DNA of 64,000 nucleotides from Branchiostoma lanceolatum (Eukaryota > Chordata > Leptocardii > Amphioxiformes > Branchiostomatidae). The translations under genes were made by a program, and so were the position numbers. Below, piece after piece: positions 43,689 to 54,550 of the stretch. The notes beneath the pieces were generated by a model that saw only the letters and a program-made list of their open reading frames with translations, did no database searches and was not told the DNA's origin. The stretch's first letter is position 1; every line of letters starts with the position of its first letter. The stretch lies in assembly GCF_035083965.1 (NCBI RefSeq), contig NC_089733.1:3738501-3802500 (forward strand), written 5' to 3'.

Positions 43689-45239
43689 ACTGTTATGTTC
43701 AAGACAACTGTATTTCACCCCCGCCAATCCTGTAACTTTTACTGCAGTGCATACTTTTTATTTAGTTTAGCTGTAGATCTTAGATATAGACACATGGGCT
43801 TGGTTGACAAGATGCTTTGCTTTCATGTATAAACCTGCACTATTTTTTGTTTGTTTTGTTATGACTATGCTTTGTTTCATGCAATGTTTTTTGTTATGAA
43901 AAACGCTTTCATACGTTTTCCTTTTGATACAACAATCGAAAGTTTGTGTATTTATCATTAATGAATCTTTATCATTCATGATTATTCTTTTGAATAAAGA
44001 TGTCCAGGAACACTGATTAATTGCTGTTTTCCCTTTTTGTTTATCCTTTAATTGCTTTTATTTGCATGTAAATGGTGGGCGTCTCCAACTTAGTCAATTT
44101 ATTCGATGGTTAGTGCATGGGCGTCTCTAACTTAGACAATTTACTTACTATGTGGATTTAATCACAAGAAATACACGCTCCTGATTGGCTAAGGAAAGAG
44201 GATCATGTTCTTAAGTTCAGTAGAGTGATGCGTGTTAATATGTAGGATGCTCATTATTTTCCATGAGCAGTGAGTTTTAACAAAACTAGTGTTTTTTAAT
44301 TGTCAACTATTTTTTCAAACGTTTTTCATGGACAATTTGTAGTTAAACTAATGTGCCAATTGAAATGCAATTTTATGAGTTGCTATGATTATCATGTTTA
44401 TGCATGTTCATTCCCTTGCCAATTTTTCTTTATGCAATGAGACAAGTCCATCAAATATTTGTTGGATCGACTTCTGTGTGGCATGTGGGTGGACAGAAGA
44501 GGGGTAGAGTATGACATCCTTCTGATATGAAATAGTGTGACCTCTAGGCTCTTAGCACTGACAGTTGGAAATCCCTGAATGGCATTGTTAAAATTACAAA
44601 GTAAATCCTTTTTTAATTTTTGATTTAAAGATTAAAAAAAAAACTAATTGAAGCAATTCTCTGATCTGCTCGGTATTCAATGCACGATAACTTGGACAAT
44701 AAGGAAATTGAAGCATGAAAGACCTGAACTTTATCAAATCAGAATATAAATTATTAGATACCTTTTGGTAACATTGCTTTGTTCCCTATTACTAAGCTCA
44801 AGCATACAATTTTCCCATAAAATTGTAAAGCAAAGGATGATCAAGTTTGTGCTCTTCCAGCACTTAATAAGCCACTGTGTTACAATATGAACTTATCATA
44901 GAAAGGTGTATCTATCAGAGTAGATCTTTAACATTCATACATCCCCAGTCATATGGGCATAGGATGCATGGGAAGGAAGTACAAATTCCTGCCAAAGTTG
45001 GCGGCTTCCTCACGGCTGGTAAGTTATTATAGATAGTTCTTTATAACTTGTAATGTCATTGGGGCTTGCAAGCATAATATTTTTATCTAGAATCCTTGAA
45101 ACAATTAGCATGATATTGGCAGGGGTTCACTATTAATATTGACATTTGATATAATTCCCAATGAACACCCGGGCGGCACCATCAACTTCAACAAGGACGT
45201 TGGGGCCGCCCAGCAGGCTGCTGAAAATGCGGAGCGCAT
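43689..45239. other. No recognised gene
   Basis: AT-rich. The phrase GGGCGTCTC(C/T)AACTTAG(T/A)CAATTTA occurs twice (about 44077 and 44119). An AATAAA lies at about 43993, 300 bp after the Crypton stop. Confidence 0.5.
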
Positions 45240-46049
45240 GTCGGGAGGTGCGTCACGTAAGGCCCCTGTCTACTCATATGGATAAACCGGATGTCGAGAC
45301 TGTGTGCGCAGACCTGACAACAGGTCTGCAGGAAAGAGTTCAGAAGTTCATCCCCCACAAGAAGATTCCTGCTAGGAGGAGTCCTACATGGATAAGCTAC
45401 AAAACCCGAAAACTCATAAGAAGACGAGACAGAATCCATAAGAAATACAAGAAAACTGGAAGATCAGACCTGTTTCAAGCATTTAAGTCAAGTCCAACAG
45501 CAGTTGAGTATTGGGCCCATGTACTAGGCCTGATTACTGAGGACTGCTCAGATCAGCTCAAACCAACTATAGAACTTTTGGTCATTCATCAAGTCAAAGA
45601 GAAATGAAAATACAGGTATCTCACCGCTTAAAGAAGCAGGAAAGCTAGTCACAGATGACAAAGAGAGGGCCGAGATCTTAAATCGCCAGTTCCAGTCGGC
45701 CTTCAGCGCTGGAGAAGACTTTACTGGGGAAGAGTTTAAGCTCAGGACTCAGATGCCTCTGAGAAATCCGGAACAACCCCCTCTTGAAAACGTAGCTATC
45801 ATTTCGGCCGGCGTTGAGAAGCTCCTCCGCATCCTTGACCCCAGAAAGGCTAGCGGACCGGACCAGATCAGCCCTCGAGTCCTGAGAGAGGTAGCCGTGG
45901 AACTGGCCCCAGCGCTTGCGTTTCTGTACCAAGCCTCTCTTAACAATGGGGTTGTACCCGATGAGTGGAAGTGTGCCCATGTGTGCCCTGTCTTCAAAAA
46001 AGCTAAGGGGACAGGGGGGACCTTCCAAAGGTCTCAGATTGCCCCATGA
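45240..46049 (+). pseudogene. CR1-like LINE: endonuclease-RT linker and start of RT
   Basis: The first frame reads VQKFIPHKKIPARRSPTWIS and KLIRRRDRIHKKYKKTGRSD, typical of the segment before the RT (F.P.K......PW....K.LIR.RD...K). From about 45570 a second frame gives FWSFIKSKRNENTGISPL, KERAEILNRQFQSAFS, GVEKLLRILDPRKASGPDQI, LREVAVELAPALAFLYQASL and VVPDEWKCAHVCPVFKKAKG. Here the LDPRKASGPD and P..W..A.V.PV(F/H)KKG motifs are RT fingers and palm. The sequence departs at about 46030 before YRPISLT, so the catalytic Asp residues are lost. It carries one frameshift and is truncated at the 3' side. Confidence 0.85.
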
Positions 46050-46581
46050 AAGTAAACCTAGACGTAGAGATCTGTAACTATGACACTAACATAGTGACGC
46101 CAATCAGTATTGTGGAATTGGAAAAAATAACTTTTGTCATATCCTAACAAGGAGTTAGTTTACTGTGTGTAGAACGATTTCAAAGGAGGGTTCAGCTCAG
46201 GATACGGTGGACCAAGGTTTGCCCGGATTTCTAAGAACTTACAGTCTTGCAAAGAAAATCACTCTAAGATTGAAGAATATATTCAGAAAGAACTTCTAAG
46301 GAAAAGATCGGTTTATGCATCCACCTTTCCAGTTCTTTCAACTTAAGCTGAAGAGCAGATTTGCCTCACATGTGAAGTCCTTGCTGTGGAAAGACTTCAG
46401 AAAATGAGGCGAAAACATCATACAACATTGTTATTCTTGGACGGTTTGCCTCAGATACTGGCATGGCGCCTGACAACTGCTCGGATCAGTTTAGACCCTT
46501 ATTCAAAAAATCATCTGTGTAGCAATGCACAGGCCCTAAAGAATGTCAACAAAGCATACAAAGCATAGTTTTCGATCTGAC

Positions 46582-46879
46582 AGATACAAGCCATCTAAAG
46601 TAACAGGGACACGGATCTATTTTCCCATACCCAGATGAATTAAGGTCTTCCAAACCCGCAAGACAATGCCAAGTTATTATATGCAGCCAAGCTCGAGCAA
46701 GATGTCCGTTCACCCTAAAGTGCTAGTGTGTAATAATCACCAAAAGGGGTTCTCATTATTTATGTGTAAATCATAGTCGTTTGTTGCATGACATTTAATA
46801 TCTTTCTATCAAGCAACTGACGGATTACAACCTCATCAGAAACCTGCCCCTTATGTCTTCCCAGAACCGTCGGTGTACG
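46582..46879 (+). repeat. C2H2 element relic, copy B (deleted copy of 20057-20428)
   Basis: The text from AGATACAAGCC through TTTTCCCATACCCAGATGAA, GGTCTTCCAAACCCGCAAG, TATATGCAG(C/G)CAAGCTCGAG and ATGTGTAAATCATAGT to CGGTGTACG aligns closely with 20057-20428. Copy B lacks about 65 bp that encode the second half of the C2H2 finger in copy A. Both are in the same orientation, 26.5 kb apart. Confidence 0.88.
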
Positions 46880-47068
46880 TCACACCATCAGCGTTTCGTG
46901 TCCACCCTAGATTTAAGTGAAGCGGTCGTCCACCCAAAGGCCTATGTGGGAAGAAACGGAAGAACTTGGGCCTCTAACAGACGTGGCAAAAATGACCATG
47001 TTGATAGATCAACCATATGTAGGCCACTAAAAGAGCATGGTAGCAACAAAACTGTCGTTCAGGACTAC

Positions 47069-47560
47069 TAGGACACGGACAAGCCGGATAAGTACGGACT
47101 CAAGGCTTATCAGCTGTGCGATTTGCAGAACGGTTACTGCTGTCAGTTTGAGCTGTGCGGGGGAGGGGACGGAACCCTCAGCTATAGGCATGACACACGA
47201 CATATCTTCAGAAAGGACACACGCTAAATTGCGACAACTACCACACGTCTCTTCAGTTGTTTATCGACCTTTCTGATGTCGGAACTAATGCCTGTGGTAC
47301 TATGCGAAACCGCAAGGGGATTGCACGTGAAGCTTGCTACACCACAGGAGAAACTGTGCATAGCAAATGACCCACTCCTGGCAATGACGTACCGAGACAG
47401 GAGAGATGTGAAAATGTTGTCAACTGCACATAGTGCTCGGATTGTCTCCACCAACAAAAAAACACAGGGGAGAATCGATTATCAAACCAGAAAGTATTCG
47501 TGCGTACAATTAGTATTCAGCAGAAGACAACTTGGAACAAGGGCGGGAGGCAGCAGAAGT
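47069..47560 (+). pseudogene. piggyBac-like transposase relic
   Basis: Successive frames give DKPDKYGLKAYQLCDLQNGY (KP.K.GIK.Y.LCDS.TGY), then YHTSLQLFIDLSDVGTNACG and TMRNRKGIA (DN..TS..LF..L...GT.ACGT.R.NRKG.P), DPLLAMTYRDRRDVKMLSTA (L....W.D.R.V..LST.H), and finally IIKPESIRAYN...D.LEQ (KP..I..YN..MGGVD..DQ). The order and spacing are those of the piggyBac DDE domain. At least two frameshifts and two stops make it dead. The DNF aspartate is not preserved in the reading available. The TTAA target sites and terminal repeats were not found. Confidence 0.75.
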
Positions 47561-48486
47561 CTTTTAAGAGGGCATATCAAAATAGTTTAAAAGGCTGAAC
47601 GGTCAGCTAACAGGAAGGAACACAAGAATACAAGAGCTTAGCTCATTCGAAACAAGGTACGGCAAAACATACAGCACAGGTGCGTCTGACCTACTACCAT
47701 TTGCCCACCGTTGGAGTCTCAAGTAATATGTATGGTATGTATTTATATTATCATTCAGGAAGTTGTTAAAGCTGCCTTGGACAATGTATGGTATGTAACA
47801 CATTCGCCAAAATATCTACAACAAGTATTTCTTCATTCATATCGTCAAAAGTTGCTATCAATCATTTACAGGGGTGACGTATGAACACTGACTGGTCATT
47901 ATAGGAGGTAAATCTGATTTCCCTCATGTGATATTGTTTATCAAATCGACTACCACCAATACAAACATCCACCGTATGTACATGTTTGATGTTGTAGTTT
48001 ACTCTAACATAACCAAGATTTACTTATTCATCTTCTTTCGGGTCTTAAAGATTGGAATTGGAGATAAGTAATGGATATAACATGATTCAATAAAGCATTT
48101 AGCAAATTATGGAATAAGAATATCAAATAAACATTGTGGTACTAGCTATATGAAAATTATAAGGAACAAGTACTTTCCGGGTCACGTGGTAACTCGGTTA
48201 GGGCGCGCCCACCTCTAGTGTACTACGTCAAACTAAATGCTTTGCCGGTGGGTTCCTCGCGGATGAGTTGCGGGAGACCAGCACTCTCTCCGTCAGGGCC
48301 ATTAATGTTGCGTTAGTAAGCCCCACAGCAGGTGTTATCGCTCCACAAGCACAGTCGAATTTCCCCTACCATGGCGTGTACCGCAGCTCCGCTGCCAGTC
48401 TGTTCTCGGGGTTGCCCTTCCTCCTATCACGCTCGTTCGATGGGACTTCCGTACCTTTGTACCCACGGTTTGTTGAACACCCTCCT
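47561..48486. other. No recognised gene
   Basis: Non-coding. The last 200 bp (48268-48486) lead into the 27-bp repeat in an open frame without a recognised motif. Confidence 0.4.
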
Positions 48487-48621
48487 CTTCGATTTGTTTA
48501 TTGTTTCAAATGTCTTCGATTTGGTTATTGTTTCAAATGTCTTCGATTTGGTAATTGTTTAGTATGTCTTCGATTTGGTTATTGTTTAGCATGTCTTCGA
48601 TTTGATTATTGTTTAGTAAGT
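48487..48621. repeat. 27-bp minisatellite, five copies
   Basis: Unit CTTCGATTTGGTTATTGTTTCAAATGT, with TTAGTATGT and TTAGCATGT variants, repeats five times. Being a multiple of three it keeps a frame open, giving a CLRFGYCF-type 9-residue repeat. Confidence 0.93.
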
Positions 48622-48937
48622 TCTGGCAGTTTGAGCCTTCCAGTTGCCATTCGGTGGTCTACTAAAAAGTGATTCCACGAAGGCCGGAATCGTAGTTTTG
48701 TTAGGGTCAAATAACAAGGAGTTTAAGGTGGTGGGACCGCCTCGTTCTCTTATCCGTTGGGGCCCGTTTTCCCTTTCCAACGTGTTGGCACTTTCTAGTC
48801 CCCTCCTCGTCCTGCAATCTAGGACCCGCTACAAAACACTGCGGACTCCGGAGCAAAAACGGAGTGGACAGGACGTCACAGCTACAAGATATGACAAGTT
48901 GGGTACCAACCCTTCCCAGGTTGAGAGTGAGACATAG

Positions 48938-49503
48938 GTGAGTGGAACGGAAGTCACTTGCTCCAATTCGTTCCCAACACCGCCACAAACGCCCTCCCCA
49001 TCAAGTCATGATGCCAAGAAGGGGAAAAAGTCAGTGGAACAGCCCCAGCCAAAACGTGTTTTGCATGCTCTCAGAGTATTCAACCTTGATTTTTTTTCAG
49101 CAAACAAATGCATAAAGTTGTGAGCTATACAAAGCACTGCCCCAGAAGACCTCAATGTGTACCAGTGCTGCATTCTGAGGTGAAGAGAAATGAGTTTGCT
49201 AGTGTCCTTATGTACAGGTGCAATGCATGTGCCGCAAAGAGGGTTGTGGAGCTCCAACCCAAGATCAAAGGCCCAAACAGGAGAATGCGGAATGTGATCA
49301 ACATGCAAGCCGTTTGGGGGTTCATGTCAGTTGGTGACGGGTATGTTAACATGAATGAAGTGATGTCTGTAATGGGCATCCCGTCCCCCTCAGAGCCCAC
49401 ATTTGTGAACACAGAGAACACAATTGGAGGAATGTGGGAGAAGGAGTTGGCTGATGAGCTTGTAAAAGCTGGAAGAGAGGAAAAGGCACGTGTAACGATC
49501 TAG
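48938..49503 (+). pseudogene. Mutator-like transposase, N-terminal exon(s)
   Basis: A first block (48938-49070) is Ser/Pro-rich then basic (FPTPPQTPSPSSHDAKKGKK, QPQPKRVLHALRVF). After a T-run and CAG acceptor at 49100 a frame stays open to 49503. It includes LMYRCNACAAKRVVELQPKI, NMQAVWGFMSVGDGYVNMNE, MGIPSPSEPTFVN and WEKELADELVKAGREEKARV. The C-x-x-C, N...AV...G.G......(M/L).I(P/S)......F and A..EE spacing is the N-terminal half of animal Mutator-like transposases. It joins in family, not in position, with the central part at 22.5 kb. This exon itself has no break. Confidence 0.68.
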
Positions 49504-49679
49504 AAGTTTATGTAGATTTTATTGTTAGACAAGGTATTTGACAAAATTGTGTGCAGGTTAAGCTGCAAATCCAGACTCTGCCTCCTTCCAAATAGTCAAG
49601 TGGATGCCGGGTGATTCTTCATGTAAGTGTTGTATTTTCATTCATTGCCATAATTCCTTTTTACTTAACGGGGGCACAC

Positions 49680-50340
49680 AGATGTCTGATGCCATTCGCG
49701 CCAGCAGCAGCACGTGGGCAGCTTGATCAGCATCTGGTGGAGCCACTTCGGCAACAAGGACACTTTCGCGTCATGCTATTTTCGAGACGACACGTCACTG
49801 ATCCCACTGTCAGACGCCCACCCAGTTACAGGACTACGCTGAATGCCAGGGTGTCAATCCCGAATGACGCCACGCCCACCCGTCTCCTGTAGCTCAGTGT
49901 GGAGGGACTGAGGAGGTCTCAGGACCGTGTACAACACGCGATTCTGAATGCGGCTACACGGGAGTAAGATTCATTCCTGTGATTATACAAGCCAAGACTT
50001 TCTTCTTTACAATGCACCAAACTCAACAATTTTGAGTTCAGTGAGGCAGGTCTCCGTGTTTGGCGGGCATCTCTCTCTCTCAGGATCATTGGCGGGCATA
50101 GTGAGCCGTATATTCCTGGATTTGCATTCCGACCCATCAAGTCCAGGCAGATGAATGTGCAGGCTCAGCGGGAAGCGGATTCGGACTCTGATGGTGAATC
50201 TGCAGCTGAGCAACCAAGCCTTGGCAGCCTTTTCCCGTGCCCAGAAGACAGATGTGTCAAGGTCTGTCAAACGTACTGAGGGCTAGAGGTCCATGTAGCT
50301 GTAGGAAAACACAAACGCAAATCTTGAAATATTGACTTTA
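49680..50340 (+). pseudogene. C2H2-type element protein relic (copy C)
   Basis: Frames contain QLDQHLVEPLRQQGHFRVML, then (frame changes) GLRVWRASLSLRIIGGHSEP, READSDSDGESAAEQPSLGS and LFPCPEDRCVKVCQTY, stop, GLEVHVAVGKHKRKS. C-x4-C and H-x5-H of a C2H2 finger are all present here (CPEDRC ... HVAVGKH). This shows what copies A and B have lost. Stops and shifts mean the copy is dead. Confidence 0.6.
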
Positions 50341-50895
50341 CTGGCAAAGTTGGTGTATGCAGAAAGCTTCCGCAAGGTCCATCAGGCTAACATTTTGATG
50401 ACAGCCTCCATGATAGGATATCTTTTAGAAAAGGTAAATATCTAAGACTTACAGCATATTTTATGTTCATGATTACAAATACAATGTGTTCATAGTCACA
50501 TAAGGTCCTGTCGGAGTCCATGCACACTATATATCAAACCCAGTTGTGGTTTGTTGTAATGTTTAGGTACACCACTTAGTACTGGCCATACCCAGGTAGT
50601 GGCTTTGAACAGTAGCCTCTAGATCTGGGTAATAAATGATTGCCCTCTTTATGTAGATTGAGTGGCAATGTAAAGGAAGATAAAGGTTCTAAAGTGAATG
50701 CAGGGCACCTCAGAGGGCTAATTGAAGAATCTTTGCCTGGAGGCTGGAAGTTGTCTAAAGCACAGTTGGGCAGGATAATTAATGCTGTGTATCTAGGGAG
50801 GACACGCAATGGTCACGACGGGAACCGAAAGAAAATGATAATACAATTACTATGGTATCAAGCTGATTGATAAGAATGATACAGAGCCGGCCGAG

Positions 50896-51850
50896 GTGGA
50901 TGGCGTGGAAGATAAATCACTTGCCACTTCTGCAGATAGGAAGGAAGACGAGATCAGAGCTCTAACATCTGACCTTGAGAGAATGAAAGAAAAAGATAGT
51001 ATTTTGCAAGGTCAGGTGGATGAGCAATCAAGGGCTTCAGCCAAGTTAGAATGTAGCAAGTCCAAATCAAAGGACCAAGTTCAAAAGGCAGTTGTGAAGA
51101 CGGAGGATGCAGAATTTGACAATAATAATTTGTTTAATCAGATTGTGGCACTGAATGAATAGAAGGACGAGCTATATGCTGCATTGGCCAAACATACTAG
51201 TAAGACATTCCTGACCAGGCCTGAAGACTTTCCGACCAATTATATACATGATAGAGCTTTCTTGGTTGAGGTCATGAAGACAGCAGAGTCTGTTGGATCT
51301 GCTTCATATTGAAAGGTCTGCAAAGTTTGCGTCCCTCTTATTGGGGACGTTGCAGCAAAATATTTCCAGAATAACGGAATATTTAATAAGAAGAAGTTCA
51401 TGAAACATTTGTTAAGGGAACTCAACATGTTGAGAGCACTTAAGGGTACAAAGGGTGTACAGAAGCCAGTCGGTTCGTAGTTGAAGTCCCACCATATAAT
51501 CTGTAAACAGTATTCGAGGGTGAAGAAGGGAAGAGTACAACAATTGACTTCATCATCAGGGAAAGGACAATGTACTATATCAAAGAGAGTTGGGGTGTTA
51601 TAGTACTTGATCTATGCCGTGGCATTGTACATTGTGATTTAAAACCAAATAACATCATTGTTCTGTCTGATGAGAATTATAGACATTGGACAGGCCTGTC
51701 TTGTCAGATGTAAGAAAGATGTCAGAATCATTGTCAGAGTCCAAATTCCCATGGATAGCTTTAGAAGTATGCAGTTGTTTAGGCACCCAGCATTGCAAGC
51801 GATATTTTCCCACTGGCTATGTGATAAAGAAGATTCTGTCAAAGTGTAAA
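50896..51850 (+). pseudogene. Protein-kinase-like pseudogene with coiled-coil N-terminus
   Basis: 50896-51160 is a charged coiled coil (RKEDEIRALTSDLERMKEKD, SAKLECSKSKSKDQVQKAVV). After a stop, NKKKFMKHLLRELNMLRALK then GTKGVQKPVG resembles a kinase alpha-C helix region. Further on, VLDLCRGIVHCDLKPNNIIV carries the catalytic-loop motif HxDLKPxN with the catalytic Asp. After a frame change, IIDIGQACLVRCKK corresponds to the DFG segment with Ile for Phe. FPWIALEVCSCLG then GYVIKKILSKC fits the APE helix and helix F. The order is right, but at least two shifts and three stops break it, and the Gly loop and VAIK lysine are not visible. Confidence 0.6.
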
Positions 51851-51861
51851 GAGAATGCAAA

Positions 51862-52143
51862 ATGTCAATTACTGATGGAGATTTTAGAAGGGTGCAGGAA
51901 AGAACTGAGGGAATTATCAGCTCATATTCAATTTTCAGTTATTTATTGGCAGAAGGTCAAGCCATCGGTGATAAGTTGGAGAAACAACTCAAGACGGCAA
52001 CGTCTAAGCTACAGAAGTCCATAGATGCATACAACCAAGAGGGATGGGAGCCAACATGTCTGGATTTCCCTGCACCTGTCCAGCTCCGAGAGGCAACTGA
52101 TACTTTTTTGCAAACGTACTCGTGTCTGGACCCGACGAGTTAG
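51862..52143 (+). CDS. Helical ORF, possible KDZ C-terminal fragment
   Basis: A 93-codon frame reads MSITDGDFRRVQERTEGIIS, YSIFSYLLAEGQAIGDKLEK, QLKTATSKLQKSIDAYNQEG and PVQLREATDTFLQTYSCLDP. The pattern G...A.KL......L...I..YN, then a Pro/Trp-containing segment, resembles the helical C-terminal part of KDZ proteins. The end (LREATDT...Y.CL.P) is repeated in degenerate form at about 52335-52390 (FREATDTSWQQYSCLEP), a local duplication. Assignment tentative. Confidence 0.4.
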   Translation: MSITDGDFRRVQERTEGIISSYSIFSYLLAEGQAIGDKLEKQLKTATSKLQKSIDAYNQEGWEPTCLDFPAPVQLREATDTFLQTYSCLDPTS

Positions 52144-52446
52144 GTGAGTTTGGCAGATGGCAAGTTGTTTATTTCATACATGTAAAGGACTACTTTATCC
52201 GTTAATGTTGTACGAGTTGTAGTTGTGAAAGCAGCACCTGCTTCTTGCACAAGTACCCCTTAAATTAGACTGTGCCTCACCACACTAAGAATACCAAGCT
52301 TTTTTACAATAATTAACTCAGTAAGTCTTAGTGGAGTTCCGGGAAGCGACAGACACGTCATGGCAGCAATATTCCTGTCTTGAACCAACATTTTTGGTGC
52401 GTTTGCTTATTTGCAAAACCTGAGGAACAGTAGGATACCGCCACAC

Positions 52447-52600
52447 AGGCGGCCATACAACAACTAGACCCCGCTACCCAACTAGACCCCGCTACCCAAC
52501 AGGACATCGCGACAGGTCATCGCGCCGCGACAGGACATCGCGCCCAGACGGGACATCGCGCCGAGACAGGACATCGCGCCCAGACGGGACATCGTTCTAA
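52447..52600. repeat. 18-bp minisatellite plus a 19-bp doublet
   Basis: CAACTAGACCCCGCTACC occurs twice (about 52459 and 52477). Then ACRGGACATCGCGCCSAG units repeat about five times to 52600. In frame the latter gives TGHRAE/TGHRAQ six-residue repeats. CpG-rich compared with the flanks. Confidence 0.9.
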
Positions 52601-53099
52601 GACAAGAAGACACCGCACCAACGGGACTCGAGACTCTTCTGAACATATTATCTCTTCCACATGGCACAAAGACATGATATTGCGGAAAATATCCATCTGA
52701 AATATTCACTACTGGCCAGAGATGGAACCGGGGCCTCGCGTAGTGTTAAAGACATGCTCACACACCATTAGCTGATGCCTGAGAACAACCACCTCTTAGA
52801 GGCAGACGAGCCTGTGGTTAACTTCGGGTATGGCCTCGTTAAGACCACAAGCCAAGAATACCATAATCGTAGTGGTTATGGCGTGTACACAGTATTTCTG
52901 TTATTCAAATATATATGTATGTCAAGATTAAATTTTCGTTGTATGATTTTGTAGAAATACGTCATGTTGGTTCTTTCACACCTGTTCGATTACTTCGATC
53001 TGTTCCAAATACAGGTATAGCAGTGTATTAGTTATTTGTGTACTTCGATCGCACTCGACAACGCTCACCGAGGTCACTCCCATTGAATGACTCAGCGGA

Positions 53100-53800
53100 A
53101 TGTTTCTAACCGGCTACAGAGTCGATCAGTACTTTGCGGACATGAAAGAACGGTACAATTACATACAGACCATTCATTGCTCAGTTTCTTTACGTTTCAG
53201 AGTTCTGACGCATCCATTTTGCGAGGTTAAGGCTATCACCTTTACCATCAACTCCGTACAAGTCGACATAGCGCAGGGAACAACTACCTTCACCTCGCCT
53301 ACATGCGATGACGTGTTCGACGGAAACTGGCAGGTCTCCATCCAGAAAACAAGCGGACCGGACGGATGGCACATCCACCTGTGCCTTGTTTCATGGTCAG
53401 CTCCTATTCACCTCAAAGTCATGTAGGTGTTAACACTGATATTCCTAGCGAAAAGATGGTTTATCTACATTGCTATTTTGGTTATACAATGTATCATTTA
53501 TCATATTTTTCAGAAGATAGAATTAGGGTGTGCATAATTATTATTATGTTTTGTTTGAATAATAAATGTAATATTGTTCAAATTCAATTCCACAGGTTTT
53601 TTCTGCTATCACCAGCCATACCTGGCGCAGATCGGCGGGAAGACCATGCCATTTTCCTGAGAGGACCGATATGTATGCGGGAAAACAGGAAGTACGGGGC
53701 CCCTTTACCAATCCCCAAGTTCATTGAATATTCTAGAGGCAATGACAGGCTCAAGGTCAAAGTCCTGCTATGGATCGTGTCTGCAGTTATCAAGCCGTAA
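53100..53800 (+). CDS. Two blocks of an unknown beta-rich protein
   Basis: 53100-53428 reads DQYFADMKERYNYIQTIHCS, CEVKAITFTINSVQVDIAQG, CDDVFDGNWQVSIQKTSGPD then GWHIHLCLVSWSAPIHLKVM. Alternating hydrophobics suggest a beta sandwich (loosely MATH-like: F...W.V.......W...L.L). After an intron-like gap, 53596-53800 (acceptor CCACAG) reads FFLLSPAIPGADRREDHAIF and PIPKFIEYSRGNDRLKVKVL. The reading is open in both blocks. A degenerate copy of the first block's start follows at about 53812-53930. Function unknown. Confidence 0.4.
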
Positions 53801-54012
53801 CGAATCTACTATGGAGGCTAAGGATCAATCAGTTCTTGGCGGACAATAAAGAACGACACAACTACATACAAACAATTCCTCGGCTTCGTTACGTTTCAGA
53901 GTTCCGACGCATCCAGTTTGAAGCAAAACATCAAAACGCCTTAAATACCATTGTACCTTTGACTCCCTTTCTCTTTTTGGTAAGCTCTACTCTACTCTGT
54001 AGGAGGCTGTAG
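53801..54012 (+). pseudogene. Degenerate duplicate of the 53.1-kb block
   Basis: NQFLADNKERHNYIQTIPRL and the DNA GTTACGTTTCAGAGTTCYGACGCATCCA match 53.12-53.22 kb (QYFADMKERYNYIQT). Similarity is lost afterwards. A direct duplication about 700 bp apart. Confidence 0.7.
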
Positions 54013-54375
54013 GATAAGTCAAAGTTCCTATGTCGAATTAGTGGGTAAATTCGTCTTCCACCAACCCAACATACTAGCAGGGTGCCAGGCTCATATCAGG
54101 TGAAGATACTATCTTGTTGTTAAGTTAATAATACAGTCCTTGCAACAGTCTGGCATCCAGGCTACAACATAACGTAACTGACTGTAGAACAAACCAGTCC
54201 TCAAGCTCTTTTTCTGTATCATTATGCTTATATAGGGAATTAGCCATCGGACATAAACTTATAATAATTATTATTCACCCTAAACTGTGGGATCTATCAT
54301 ATGCATGAACCCTAAACAATTTTGTATGCACCCCCATACCTCTTGGACAAGAATTATGTCACTATAAATACATTT

Positions 54376-54550
54376 AAGTTCGCGTGGTTTTATTTTGCGG
54401 TAGGGAGAAAATTGAGTGTTCGCGGTGGCTGGTTTTAAGTTTGCGCTTGAAAAAATAGTTGGGCTATAGGTGGCCAAAATGTTCTCGGTAAGCTTAAGTT
54501 CGCGCTGAAAGCTCACCGCGAAAACTGCGAACGTAAAACCATCGCGAATT
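54376..54550. mobile_element. MITE-like element with inverted ends
   Basis: AAGTTCGCGTGGTTTTA at 54376 and TAAAACCATCGCGAATT at 54534 are imperfect inverted ends. Between them lie further TTCGCGGTGG / CACCGCGAA palindromic words (GCTCACCGCGAAAACTGCGAA). This word set is typical of a short non-autonomous DNA transposon abundant in lancelet-like genomes (from memory). No coding capacity. Confidence 0.7.
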
